From Borborobacter arsenicus (GTDB taxonomy: Bacteria; Pseudomonadota; Alphaproteobacteria; Rhizobiales; Rhizobiaceae), in the NCBI RefSeq assembly GCF_003934165.1, contig NZ_RKST01000035.1, positions 1-37,814 of the forward strand: a stretch of 37,814 bases of DNA. The letters run 5' to 3'. Below, one piece after another: positions 26,887-34,729 of this stretch. The position numbers and the translations under genes are program-made. The first letter of the stretch is position 1, and every line of letters begins with the position of its first letter. Under the pieces are notes generated by a model that ran no database searches, was not told where the DNA came from, and worked only from the letters and a program-made list of their open reading frames with translations.

Positions 26887-28311
26887 TCAGTCGGCCGGCC
26901 ATTGATGATGATGCGCGCCATGCGCATCCAGGCGGCGGAATGTGTGGGCGCCGAACAGGTCGCGCTGCGCTTGGATGAGGTTGGCGCAGCCACGGGTACG
27001 GCGGTAGTCGTCGAAATAGGCAAGCGAGGCCGACAGCGCGGGAACCGGAATGCCGGCCTCCACCGCCTTTACCACGACACGGCGCAAGGCCTGCTGGGTC
27101 GCCTTCATGCGTCCGGTGAAATAAGGCTCCTGCAGCAGGTTGACCACGGACCTGCCCTCGTCGAAGGCCCTGGCGATGTCCTGCAGGAACACGGAGCGGA
27201 TGATGCACCCGGCGCGCCAGATGCGGGCAATCTCGCCTAGCGGCAGGTTCCAGCCGAATTGCCTCGAGGCCGCCGCAAGGGCGGCGTAGCCTTGGGCATA
27301 GGCGACGATCTTGGCCGCTTCCAGCGCTGCCTCGAGCTCGCCTATCCCCTCCGAACTGTTTTCAAAACCGGCCTGCCTGCAATCCAGATTGCCGTAGATT
27401 TCGCCGGTGGCAAGGCGCTCATGGCGCAGCGCCGAGATTGTGCGTGCCGACACCGCCGCCTCCAGCGTGGTGGCGCCCACGCCAAGCCGCTGCGCGGCGA
27501 TCACCGACCAGCGCCCGGTGCCCTTCTGGCCGGCTTCGTCAATGATGACGTCGACCAGCGCCTCCCTGGTCCGCGGATCGCGCTCGGCAAGCACGATGGC
27601 CGTGATCTCGACCAGATAGGAGGAAAGCCCGCGCCGGTTCCAGTCCGCAAAGATGCGCGCCATGGCGGCGGCCGAAAGGTTGAGCCCGTCGCGCATGATA
27701 CCGTAGATCTCGGCGATCATTTGCATGTCGGCATATTCGATGCCGTTGTGGATGGTCTTGACGAAATGGCCGGCGCCATCCGGGCCGAGCCAGGCAACAC
27801 AGGGGCTGCCTTCATATTCTGCCGCGATCGGTTCGAGCAACGGCTGTAGCCGGCCCCAGACCTTGCGGTCGCCTCCGACCATGATCGAGGGGCCATGGCG
27901 CGCGCCCAGTTCTCCGCCGGATACGCCCATGCCGACGAAATGGATGCCGGTCGGGTCCCAGCGCCGGTTCCTCGCTACAGTGTCGTTGAAGTCGCTGTTG
28001 CCGGCATCGATGACGACGTCACCTTCATCCAGCAGGTGCATCATCGCCTCGAGCTGGGCATCGACCGCCGGGCCCGCCTCGACCATCAGCACGATGACCC
28101 GCGGCGCGCGCAGCGCCGCGACGAGATCCTCGATCGAGGCTTGCGGGTGAAGGCGCTCGCCCAACCCCGGATTATAGGCGCGCAGCTTCTCGGCTTTCTC
28201 AGGCGTGCGGTTGAACAAGGCGACATCCGACCCGTTCTCCGCGAAATTCAGGGAGAGCATTGCCCCCATTGTGCCGAGCCCGATCACACCGAGGTCGCAA
28301 ATCTTCTTCAT
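26887..28311 (-). CDS. gnd: 6-phosphogluconate dehydrogenase, decarboxylating
   Basis: A 474-residue full-length 6-phosphogluconate dehydrogenase, which oxidises and decarboxylates 6-phosphogluconate to ribulose 5-phosphate with NADP+. The Rossmann motif GLGTMGAMLSLNFAENG is at residues 11-27, and FNRTPEK suggests NADP preference. Substrate residues are in GVSGGELGARHGPSIMVGG, the catalytic Lys and Asn in FVKTIHNGIEY, and the C-terminal RDLFGAHTF closes the site of the dimer partner. No gluconate kinase or glucose 6-phosphate dehydrogenase gene accompanies it. Its own operator-like dyad lies about 85 bases upstream. The enzyme may therefore act on a phosphorylated acid made by this pathway rather than in housekeeping metabolism. 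Confidence 0.93.
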   Translation of the reverse strand: MKKICDLGVIGLGTMGAMLSLNFAENGSDVALFNRTPEKAEKLRAYNPGLGERLHPQASIEDLVAALRAPRVIVLMVEAGPAVDAQLEAMMHLLDEGDVVIDAGNSDFNDTVARNRRWDPTGIHFVGMGVSGGELGARHGPSIMVGGDRKVWGRLQPLLEPIAAEYEGSPCVAWLGPDGAGHFVKTIHNGIEYADMQMIAEIYGIMRDGLNLSAAAMARIFADWNRRGLSSYLVEITAIVLAERDPRTREALVDVIIDEAGQKGTGRWSVIAAQRLGVGATTLEAAVSARTISALRHERLATGEIYGNLDCRQAGFENSSEGIGELEAALEAAKIVAYAQGYAALAAASRQFGWNLPLGEIARIWRAGCIIRSVFLQDIARAFDEGRSVVNLLQEPYFTGRMKATQQALRRVVVKAVEAGIPVPALSASLAYFDDYRRTRGCANLIQAQRDLFGAHTFRRLDAHGAHHHQWPAD

Positions 28312-28387
28312 CGCCAGCCCTTACATGCAACTGTTCAGTCGTACAGTTACACCCAGCGCGATTCATCTTAACTATTGTATTTACAGC

Positions 28388-28404
28388 ATTTTACGATGTG
28401 AAAA
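28388..28404. promoter_or_regulatory. Putative IclR operator upstream of gnd
   Basis: ATTTTACGATGTGAAAA matches the TTTTCAC-NNN-GTGAAAA dyad at 12 of 14 arm positions and is centred about 85 bases before the gnd start. A second small dyad (AACTGT, 8 bases, ACAGTT) at 28329-28348 lies between it and the gene. Confidence 0.55.
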
Positions 28405-28461
28405 CCAGGCGGCCGGCTCGTCGGGACTGCTGCTGCCAAGCCGAATTCCGTGTGTCGGCGT

Positions 28462-29319
28462 TTAGACGAAGCAGCCTGCCGGCATGCGGCCGGAAAGCTC
28501 GCGTGCACAATCGACGACGGCATGGGCGACATGGGTGCGATAGGCGTCGCTTGCCCGGCTGCGCGGGATGGTGACCGCGATGGAACAGACGATGGCGCCG
28601 GACATGTCCCGCACTACCGCGCCATATCCCACCATGTCGGCACGGAATTCGCCATCATCCATGGCAAAGCCGGCGCGGCGCACCAGCCGAAGCTCCTCAA
28701 TCAGAGCGCTCAGCGTCGTGATGGTATTGTCGGTGAAGGAGGCGAGCCCGTTATCGGCGACGACGCGGGCAAGCTGCGCCTCGGGCAGCCAGGCCAATAT
28801 CGCCTTTCCGGCAGCCAGCGCATGCACCGTATGCGGCTTGGTATTGTCGCGCAGGTCGAGCTGCGGCTTGATATGCGAGGCGAGCATAATCTGCGCCACC
28901 AGCGCCGAGCCACGCAGCACGCACATCTGGGCTGCCTCGCGCAGATTGGCGTTGAGCTCCTGAAGCTTCGGGCGCACGAATTTCACCAGGTTGAAATCCC
29001 GCGCCGAGCGCTGGGCGATGGCCTCGAGTCCGGAACTGAGCGAATAGCCGCTGCTACGGCCGGCATAGACGACATAACCGCGCTTGACCAACGTGCTGAC
29101 CAGATGATGGCAGGTGGACAGGTTGATGCCCACGAGCTTGGCAATCTCGTTGAGCATAAGCGGCGTGTTGCTGAGTGATAGCGCTTCGAGGATCGAAAGC
29201 GCGCGGTCGACGGACTGGATGCTCTTGCCGCCACTCTTGCCGGTGACCTTGGACGACATCGCATACTGGTTCTGGCGAAATTGGCCATCCCGCCACGCCT
29301 GCTCCTTGACGGCCTCCAT
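28462..29319 (-). CDS. IclR-family transcriptional regulator
   Basis: A 285-residue IclR regulator. Residues about 34-95 form the winged helix (SVDRALSILEALSLSNTPLM, then EIAKLVGINLSTCHHLVSTL as the recognition part, and the wing GYVVYAGRSSGYSLS). The C-terminal effector domain (about 110-275) has the usual HALAAGKAILAWLPE and GFAMDDGEFRADMVGYGAVV motifs. ATG at 29319 has GGAGGAAG before it. It is divergent from the kinase operon, and two near-perfect dyads lie in the shared 321-base intergenic region. It most likely senses a pathway intermediate and controls both directions plus the gnd, dehydrogenase and M24 units. Confidence 0.93.
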   Translation of the reverse strand: MEAVKEQAWRDGQFRQNQYAMSSKVTGKSGGKSIQSVDRALSILEALSLSNTPLMLNEIAKLVGINLSTCHHLVSTLVKRGYVVYAGRSSGYSLSSGLEAIAQRSARDFNLVKFVRPKLQELNANLREAAQMCVLRGSALVAQIMLASHIKPQLDLRDNTKPHTVHALAAGKAILAWLPEAQLARVVADNGLASFTDNTITTLSALIEELRLVRRAGFAMDDGEFRADMVGYGAVVRDMSGAIVCSIAVTIPRSRASDAYRTHVAHAVVDCARELSGRMPAGCFV

Positions 29320-29391
29320 CGGCTTCCTCCATTTCCTCCGGCGATATTGGTAGGAACCGCCCCGGACCTCGTCAATATGCGCACCGGGTGA

Positions 29392-29408
29392 TTTTCACAT
29401 TGTGAAAT
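29392..29408. promoter_or_regulatory. IclR operator, site 1 of divergent region
   Basis: TTTTCACATTGTGAAAT holds a perfect 6-3-6 palindrome (TTTCAC / GTGAAA). It is centred 81 bases upstream of the iclR start, where autoregulation is expected. Confidence 0.7.
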
Positions 29409-29480
29409 TCGCGTCGCGAAGATGCCGCCTGACGCCCGCCTAACCCAAGGGATTGGCCGATAGACGGCACCCTTCGTGCA

Positions 29481-29497
29481 TTTTCACAAGGTGAAAA
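29481..29497. promoter_or_regulatory. IclR operator, site 2 of divergent region
   Basis: TTTTCACAAGGTGAAAA is a perfect 7-3-7 palindrome, the best copy in the window. Its centre is 89 bases from site 1 and about 152 bases before the start of the binding-protein/kinase operon. Confidence 0.72.
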
Positions 29498-29640
29498 ACC
29501 GTTTTGCAACATTGACCTGCCGGCCGCCCGCGCCTGTAATCGGCCTATCCATGGCCGTAAGATAGGACGCCTGCGGGGAGACGGCGCGGCTGCCTTCTGT
29601 CGCTGCAGGCCAAGATAGGAACTGCACGCTAGGAGGGACC

Positions 29641-30348
29641 TTGCCCGACGCTCTCAAAGTCATGAGCACGCTTGCGGTGGCGCTGGCGCTTAAACGCTCG
29701 ATCCTGTTCGCCTGGGAGGCCAGTGGCAGGAAGGTAGACATGCAGTGGAACCCGACCGGGGTACTGGTGGAGCGCGTTCGCGGCGGAGAGCGAGCCGACG
29801 TCATCATCTCCATCGATGAGCCGACGCTGGCACTGGCCGGCGAGGGCGTGCTTTCGGTATCCACGATCCGGCCGCTCGCCCGCGCCGGCTTTGGCCTAGC
29901 GGTGCGGGCCGGTGCGCCGCGCCCCGACATTTCTTCGCCGGAGACCTTCAAGGCAGCGCTGCTTGCTTCGCGCGCCATCGCCTATTCGCTTACAGGCGCC
30001 AGCGGCCTCCATCTCCAGGAAGTGGCGCGGGCGCTCGGTATAGCAGATGAGGTCGAGGCACGCGCGGTGACCATTCCGGCGGGATTCACCGCCGAAAAAC
30101 TGATTTCCGGCGAGGCGGATCTCGCCGTCCAGCAGATCAGCGAATTGATGTCGGTCGAGGGCGTCGACATTGTCGGCCCCTTCCCCGCAGTCTGGCAAAA
30201 GCACACCGACTTTTCCGCCGCCGCCTTCTGCGAGGCCCGTCGACCAGCCGAAGCCCTGGCCTTCATCGACCATCTGGCGAGCCCTGCTTCCATGCAGGCC
30301 TATGCCAATGCCGGACTGGCGCCGCGCGCCGCCGGCACATCTTCATGA
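29641..30348 (+). CDS. Leaderless ModA-like substrate-binding protein
   Basis: A 235-residue protein with the type II periplasmic-binding fold of the molybdate-binding (ModA-like) group. It shows GGERADVIISIDEPTLALA, FGLAVRAGAP, an IAYSLTGASGLHLQEVARAL block that often touches the ligand, and an AVQQISELMSV segment. It starts at TTG, placed by AGGAGG a few bases upstream. There is no signal peptide, so the protein should stay in the cytoplasm. No ABC permease or ATPase is nearby. Its stop overlaps the racemase-like gene by 4 bases (ATGA). A cytoplasmic ligand sensor or carrier role is more likely than transport. Confidence 0.8.
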   Translation: MPDALKVMSTLAVALALKRSILFAWEASGRKVDMQWNPTGVLVERVRGGERADVIISIDEPTLALAGEGVLSVSTIRPLARAGFGLAVRAGAPRPDISSPETFKAALLASRAIAYSLTGASGLHLQEVARALGIADEVEARAVTIPAGFTAEKLISGEADLAVQQISELMSVEGVDIVGPFPAVWQKHTDFSAAAFCEARRPAEALAFIDHLASPASMQAYANAGLAPRAAGTSS

Positions 30349-31025
30349 GTCCGGCCATGTCCAGCAACAAGCCCAGAATTGTCCTTTTCCATGCCACCCC
30401 TGTGGCGATGGACCCGATCAAGACCGCCATGGCCGAACTGTGGCCGCAGGCCGAGCCAGTCAATCTGCTCGATGACGGGCTGACCATCGACCGGGCCAAG
30501 GAAGGCCCGGAAATGTCCGAGGAGCTGATCGACCGCTTCGTCGATTTCGGCCGCTATGCCAGGCGCATAGGCGCCGACGGCATCCTTATCACCTGTTCCG
30601 CCTTCGGGCCGGCCATCGATCGCATGGCGGCCGAACTGCCGCTACCGGTGCTGAAGCCCAACGAGGCGATGTTCCGCGATGCGATTGCCTCGGGCAAGCG
30701 CATCGGCATGCTGGCGACCTTCGCGCCCGCTGTGTCGACCATGGAGGAGGAGTTCCGCCAGTTCACACAGGAGGCGGGTGCTTCGGCCACGCTCGAAACC
30801 ATCGTCGTGCCGGACGCCATCGACGCGTTGCGCAAGGGCGACGCCGCCACCCATAACAGGCTGGTCGCGGAATTTGCCCCTAGGCTCACCGAGCATGACG
30901 CGATCATGCTGGCGCATTTCTCGACCTCGCGCGCGGCGGAAGATGTGCGCCGCGCCGTCGAGCGGCCGGTCTTCACCGCGCCGGAAGCGGCGGTGATGCG
31001 CATGAAAACGCTGGTGGAGGGCTAG
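30345..31025 (+). CDS. Asp/Glu racemase-superfamily protein, one catalytic Cys
   Basis: A 226-residue protein of the Asp/Glu/hydantoin racemase fold. The first half-site cysteine is Cys84 in LITCSAFGPAID. The second cysteine, expected in a VLGCTH-like turn, is replaced in DAIMLAHFSTSRA, so the classical two-base racemisation cannot work. One-cysteine members of the fold include decarboxylases and isomerases. Start ATG 30345 overlaps the preceding stop by 4 bases; the ATG 12 bases later is an alternative. The kinase gene follows after 6 bases. In this operon it may act on an oxidised sugar acid or amino-acid-like intermediate, which is inference. Confidence 0.82.
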   Translation: MSPAMSSNKPRIVLFHATPVAMDPIKTAMAELWPQAEPVNLLDDGLTIDRAKEGPEMSEELIDRFVDFGRYARRIGADGILITCSAFGPAIDRMAAELPLPVLKPNEAMFRDAIASGKRIGMLATFAPAVSTMEEEFRQFTQEAGASATLETIVVPDAIDALRKGDAATHNRLVAEFAPRLTEHDAIMLAHFSTSRAAEDVRRAVERPVFTAPEAAVMRMKTLVEG

Positions 31026-31031
31026 GCCGGC

Positions 31032-32309
31032 ATGCTGCTTGGCGTAATTGCAGACGATTTCACCGGCGCAAGCGACATCGCCAACACGCTGACCCGCGGC
31101 CATAATGGCCAGGGCGGGTTGGCGACGGCGCAATATATCGGCGTGCCCGACCACGACGCGGCGCCGGATGTGGAGGCTGGCGTGGTTTCGCTGAAATCCC
31201 GTTCGGTCCCCGCCGAAGAGGCGGTCGAGCTCTCGCTTGCCGCACTCGCCTGGCTGCAGGCGCAGGGCTGCCGCCAGATCGTCTTCAAATATTGCTCGAC
31301 CTTCGATTCGACCCCTGAGGGCAATATCGGTCCGGTCGGCGAAGCCCTTGCCAAGGCGGTCGGTACCGCTGGTGTCGTCGCATGCCCTGCCTTTCCTGCG
31401 ACCGGGCGGACCGTCTATCAGGGCCATCTGTTCGTGCATGACCGGCTGCTGAGTGAGTCAGGCATGCAGAACCATCCGCTGACGCCGATGACGGATCCCG
31501 ATATCAGGCGCTTTTTGCGCAAGCAAACACAAGACGATGTCGGGCTCGTGCTGGCGGCAACGGTGCATCAGGGCGCAGACGCCATCAAGGCGGCACTGCA
31601 GACAAGTGCCACGCACGGCGAGACGCTGGCGATCGTGGACGCCATCAGCGATGCGGATTTGGCCGAAATCGGCAAGGCCTGCGCCGACGCACCCCTGCTC
31701 ACCGGCGGATCGGGCATCGCGCTTGGCCTACCCGGAAATTTCATTGCGCGAGGCCTCGCCAGCGGCAAGGCGGCCGGCTTTGCGGGAAGACCGGGTCCGG
31801 AGGCCATTCTTGCCGGCAGTTGCTCTGGCGCCACCCGCGGCCAGATCGGCGTCCATGCAAGCAGCCATCCGGTATTGGCGATCTCGGTAGACGATGTGAT
31901 GGCCGGGCGCACCACGGCCGACGACCTCGTTTCCTTCATCACGGCCAATGAGGGCAATGCGCCGCTCGCCTATTCCTCCGCCACGCCCGAACAGGTGGCC
32001 GAGGCGCAGCGCCGCTACGGTCGCGAGGAAGTCGCCGGCCGGCTGGATGCACTCTTTGCCGACACGGCGCGGCGCCTGGTCGATGACGGCGTCAGGCGGC
32101 TGGTCGTCGCCGGTGGCGAAACCTCGGGCGCGGTCGCCCAGGCGCTCGATCTCGGCGACCTCGCCATCGGGCCAGAAGTGAGCCCGGGCGTGCCCGTCCT
32201 CGTCAGCCGGCGGCGCAACATCGCGCTGGCGTTGAAGTCCGGCAATTTCGGCGGCCCCGCCTTTTTCAATGACGCGCTTCGCGCACTGGCAGGAGACATA
32301 AGGTCATGA
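31032..32309 (+). CDS. otnK: Four-carbon acid sugar kinase, OtnK-like (DUF1537)
   Basis: A 425-residue kinase of the DUF1537 family. OtnK phosphorylates 3-oxo-tetronate to 3-oxo-tetronate 4-phosphate with ATP. The N-terminal substrate domain begins with LGVIADDFTGASDIANTL (residues 3-20) and includes FKYCSTFDSTPEGNIGPV near 97. The C-terminal nucleotide domain has VVAGGETSGAVAQAL (about 356) and closes with LALKSGNFGGPAFFNDAL. A PLLTGGSGIALGLP linker joins them. Length is normal. It sits six bases after the racemase-like gene and overlaps otnC by 4 bases. The wider DUF1537 family also covers other acid sugars, so the C4 substrate is the best but not the only reading. Confidence 0.9.
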   Translation: MLLGVIADDFTGASDIANTLTRGHNGQGGLATAQYIGVPDHDAAPDVEAGVVSLKSRSVPAEEAVELSLAALAWLQAQGCRQIVFKYCSTFDSTPEGNIGPVGEALAKAVGTAGVVACPAFPATGRTVYQGHLFVHDRLLSESGMQNHPLTPMTDPDIRRFLRKQTQDDVGLVLAATVHQGADAIKAALQTSATHGETLAIVDAISDADLAEIGKACADAPLLTGGSGIALGLPGNFIARGLASGKAAGFAGRPGPEAILAGSCSGATRGQIGVHASSHPVLAISVDDVMAGRTTADDLVSFITANEGNAPLAYSSATPEQVAEAQRRYGREEVAGRLDALFADTARRLVDDGVRRLVVAGGETSGAVAQALDLGDLAIGPEVSPGVPVLVSRRRNIALALKSGNFGGPAFFNDALRALAGDIRS

Positions 32310-32944
32310 GCCAGGAACAGGAACTGCGCGAGAAACTGGTGCGGATGGGGGCGCTGCTCTACAATCGCCAGCTCGCCCATGGCAGCGCCGGCAATCTCTC
32401 CGTGCGGCTAGATGACGGGTCGATCCTGATCACGCCGACCAATTCGAGCCTCGGCTTCCTCGAGCCGGAACGTATCTCCAAGATCCGCCCGGATGGCGCG
32501 CTCATCGCCGGCGATCCGCCATCGAAGGAATATTTCTTCCATCTGGCCGTTTATGAAGAACGCCCCGCCGCCAGGGCGATCGTGCATCTGCATTCGACCT
32601 ATTCGGTGGCGGTCTCGTGCCTTTGCCATGAGGAGACGGAAGACGTGTTGCCGCCGCTGACGGCCTATCATGTGATGCGCGTGGGCAAGCTGCCGCTGGT
32701 GCGCTATTTCCGACCCGGCGACCGTGCTCTGGCGAAAGCCGTGCGGGAAGCCTCGAAGGACCACCGTGCCATCATGCTCGCCAATCACGGCCCCATCGTC
32801 TCCGGCGCCACCATCGAGGAGGCGGTCTATGCCTATGAGGAGCTGGAGGAGACGGCGAAGCTCTATTTCATCATCGGCGATCGCAAGACTTCGCCCCTGA
32901 AGGCCGAACAGATCGCAGAGATCAACCGCACGTTCTCCAACTGA
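32306..32944 (+). CDS. otnC: Class II aldolase, OtnC-like decarboxylase
   Basis: A 212-residue class II aldolase/adducin-family enzyme. OtnC decarboxylates 3-oxo-tetronate 4-phosphate to dihydroxyacetone phosphate and CO2. Zinc ligands are His94 and His96 (VHLHSTYS) and His161 (LANHGPIVSG); Glu75 (SKEYFFHLAVY) is the probable acid/base. N-terminal GNLSVRLDDGSILITPTNSS makes the phosphate pocket. Its ATG overlaps the otnK stop (ATGA), and it is the last gene of the binding-protein, racemase-like, kinase operon. A terminator hairpin follows 46 bases after its stop. Confidence 0.9.
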   Translation: MSQEQELREKLVRMGALLYNRQLAHGSAGNLSVRLDDGSILITPTNSSLGFLEPERISKIRPDGALIAGDPPSKEYFFHLAVYEERPAARAIVHLHSTYSVAVSCLCHEETEDVLPPLTAYHVMRVGKLPLVRYFRPGDRALAKAVREASKDHRAIMLANHGPIVSGATIEEAVYAYEELEETAKLYFIIGDRKTSPLKAEQIAEINRTFSN

Positions 32945-32989
32945 ACATTTCGATCAAGCCCCGATCGGTAGCGATGGTTCTTGTAAGTC

Positions 32990-33016
32990 GGCTGCGGGCC
33001 TGCTCATCCCGCAGCC
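32990..33016 (+). terminator. Terminator of the kinase operon
   Basis: A perfect 9-bp stem (GGCTGCGGG / CCCGCAGCC) with a 9-base loop is followed by ATTCC. It lies 46 bases beyond the otnC stop. Confidence 0.7.
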
Positions 33017-33508
33017 ATTCCAATATCCCTGCCTAAGTGTTCAGTCTGTCTTGGGTCGGATTTAGGTTGAACCTTGAGCGGCCTGTCGACAAGCTGGAGC
33101 AACGAAATTGCGGCGCTTGTTCGCGACAACGTCTGTCCTGTCATTAGTCCTCGGGGGGCTGTAAGCACCTTCAAGACATTCAGGATCCGGCCAAGCGCTT
33201 GGATCTCTGACAACCTTCGAATTGCGTCGCCTGTTGTTAACCGCCAACGGCAAATTGCAAGGTATCCCCGGACCGCACCAACCCGAAGAGGCATGTTGAT
33301 CTGAAGAGCGTCGGGACGGAAGCGCTTGCGGGCTAACTGGCGCCGGGAGCGCTAGTGGAGCTTAGGCAAGCCCGCTTTGCTCAAAGCTTATTGCGTCGAC
33401 CCACTTCGGGCAGGACAAATCGCGTAAAATGCACGATGATGGGGGCCGCTTCCCACAGCGAGCGTGACACCTGTTCAAAATGCCATCAACTCCATGGAGT
33501 AGGTTGCA
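33017..33508. other. Intergenic stretch before efflux operon, no gene seen
   Basis: About 490 bases. Short open frames on both strands lack ribosome binding sites and recognisable products. The right part should hold the promoter of the efflux operon. No TetR-type regulator gene is present on this side. Confidence 0.4.
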
Positions 33509-34729
33509 ATGAACGCGCGGGACATACGATTTTTTTTCGACAGTGATCACCCCTTTGCGCGCCTGCCCACAACGATGGCCCGGGTTGGCAAAGTCGTCAT
33601 GTCCGCAGCCTTGCTTTCCGGGGTTCTGGGCGAGGGAAAAGCAATTGCTCAACAACAGGATCCCCCCGTCGTATCCGTCGCCAAGCCGGTCGTCCGCGAC
33701 ATCGTCGAGGACGATGAGTTCGTCGGACGCTTCGAGGCAGTTGACGAAGTCACGATCCGCTCGCGTGTCAGCGGCTATCTCGAAGAAGTCCATTTCAAGG
33801 ACGGCGCGCTCGTCAACAAGGGCGACCTGCTGTTCACCATCGACCAGCGTCCCTACGAGGCAGCCTATGATGCAGCTAAGTCGCAGGTCGACGTCGCAAG
33901 CAGCCTGCTCGACTTCACCAAGGTGCAGTTGGAACGCGCCGAGGAGCTCGCCAGGTCTGGCAATCTTTCAGCGGCAACACTCGACGACCGCAGGCGGGAA
34001 TATCTCTCCGCCCAGGCCACGTTCCAAGGCGCGAATGCCTCGATGCGCAAGGCGAGCCTCGAGCTCGAATTCACCGAAATCAGAGCGCCTCTGACAGGCC
34101 GCATCGACCGCCGCCTCGTCTCGGCCGGCAATCTCGTCCAGTCCGATTCGACATTGTTGACGACGATTGTCGCCCAGGACCCAATCGACTTCTATTTTGA
34201 CATCGACGAGCGGCTGTATTTCACCTATGCGGCCGACGCGCGTGAACGCGGGGGCACGATGCAGGACGGCGGCAGCGGGCTCGACGTGGTGGTTCGCATC
34301 GCTGACCAAAGAGAGGCCTCGTTCAAAGGCAAGCTCGACTTTGCCGAGAACCGCATCGACAGTGCGACCGGGACCATGCGGGTCCGCGCCCGCTTTCCGA
34401 ATACCGGCGGCATTCTGCAGCCCGGTATGTTCGGGCGCATCAATGTGCCGGGTTCGCTCCCATACCGCGGCGTAATGCTGCCTGACGAAGCTATAGGCGC
34501 CGACCAGGATCGCCGTATCGTCTTCGTCGTCGATGACACCGAAACCGTTTCCGCCAAGCCGGTGCGCACTGGCCCGCGCATTGATGGTTATCGCGTCATC
34601 CGCGAGGGACTGACCGGCAACGAGACCATCGTGATCAACGGCCTGATGCGCGCCAGGCCCGGCGCCAAGGTGAAGGCCGAGATGGTCACCCTGCCCCCGA
34701 CTGCCGAAACTGTCGGATTGCGGAAATGA
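33509..34729 (+). CDS. RND efflux periplasmic adaptor (AcrA/MexA type)
   Basis: A 406-residue membrane fusion protein of a multidrug RND pump. The N terminus has a charged leader and then a hydrophobic segment (RVGKVVMSAALLSGVLG, ending near AIAQQQ), so export is expected, perhaps with an extended signal. The lipoyl halves are VRSRVSGYLEEVHFKDGALV-like (TIRSRVSGYLEEVHFKDGAL) and ELEFTEIRAPLTGRIDRRLV. A helical hairpin lies between them (about 115-180). DFYFDIDERLYF and TGTMRVRARFPNTGGILQPG lead into the beta-barrel and the membrane-proximal domain. ATG 33509 has GGAG about 13 bases upstream; an ATG at residue 23 is possible. It overlaps the permease gene by 4 bases. No outer-membrane gene accompanies the pump. 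Confidence 0.93.
   Translation: MNARDIRFFFDSDHPFARLPTTMARVGKVVMSAALLSGVLGEGKAIAQQQDPPVVSVAKPVVRDIVEDDEFVGRFEAVDEVTIRSRVSGYLEEVHFKDGALVNKGDLLFTIDQRPYEAAYDAAKSQVDVASSLLDFTKVQLERAEELARSGNLSAATLDDRRREYLSAQATFQGANASMRKASLELEFTEIRAPLTGRIDRRLVSAGNLVQSDSTLLTTIVAQDPIDFYFDIDERLYFTYAADARERGGTMQDGGSGLDVVVRIADQREASFKGKLDFAENRIDSATGTMRVRARFPNTGGILQPGMFGRINVPGSLPYRGVMLPDEAIGADQDRRIVFVVDDTETVSAKPVRTGPRIDGYRVIREGLTGNETIVINGLMRARPGAKVKAEMVTLPPTAETVGLRK

Noticed and set aside
26624-27208. N-terminal extension of the zinc dehydrogenase frame into gnd
   Set aside because: The extension runs through an AT-rich promoter-like gap and overlaps gnd in another frame. The ATG at 26623 has a strong GGAGGAGG site.
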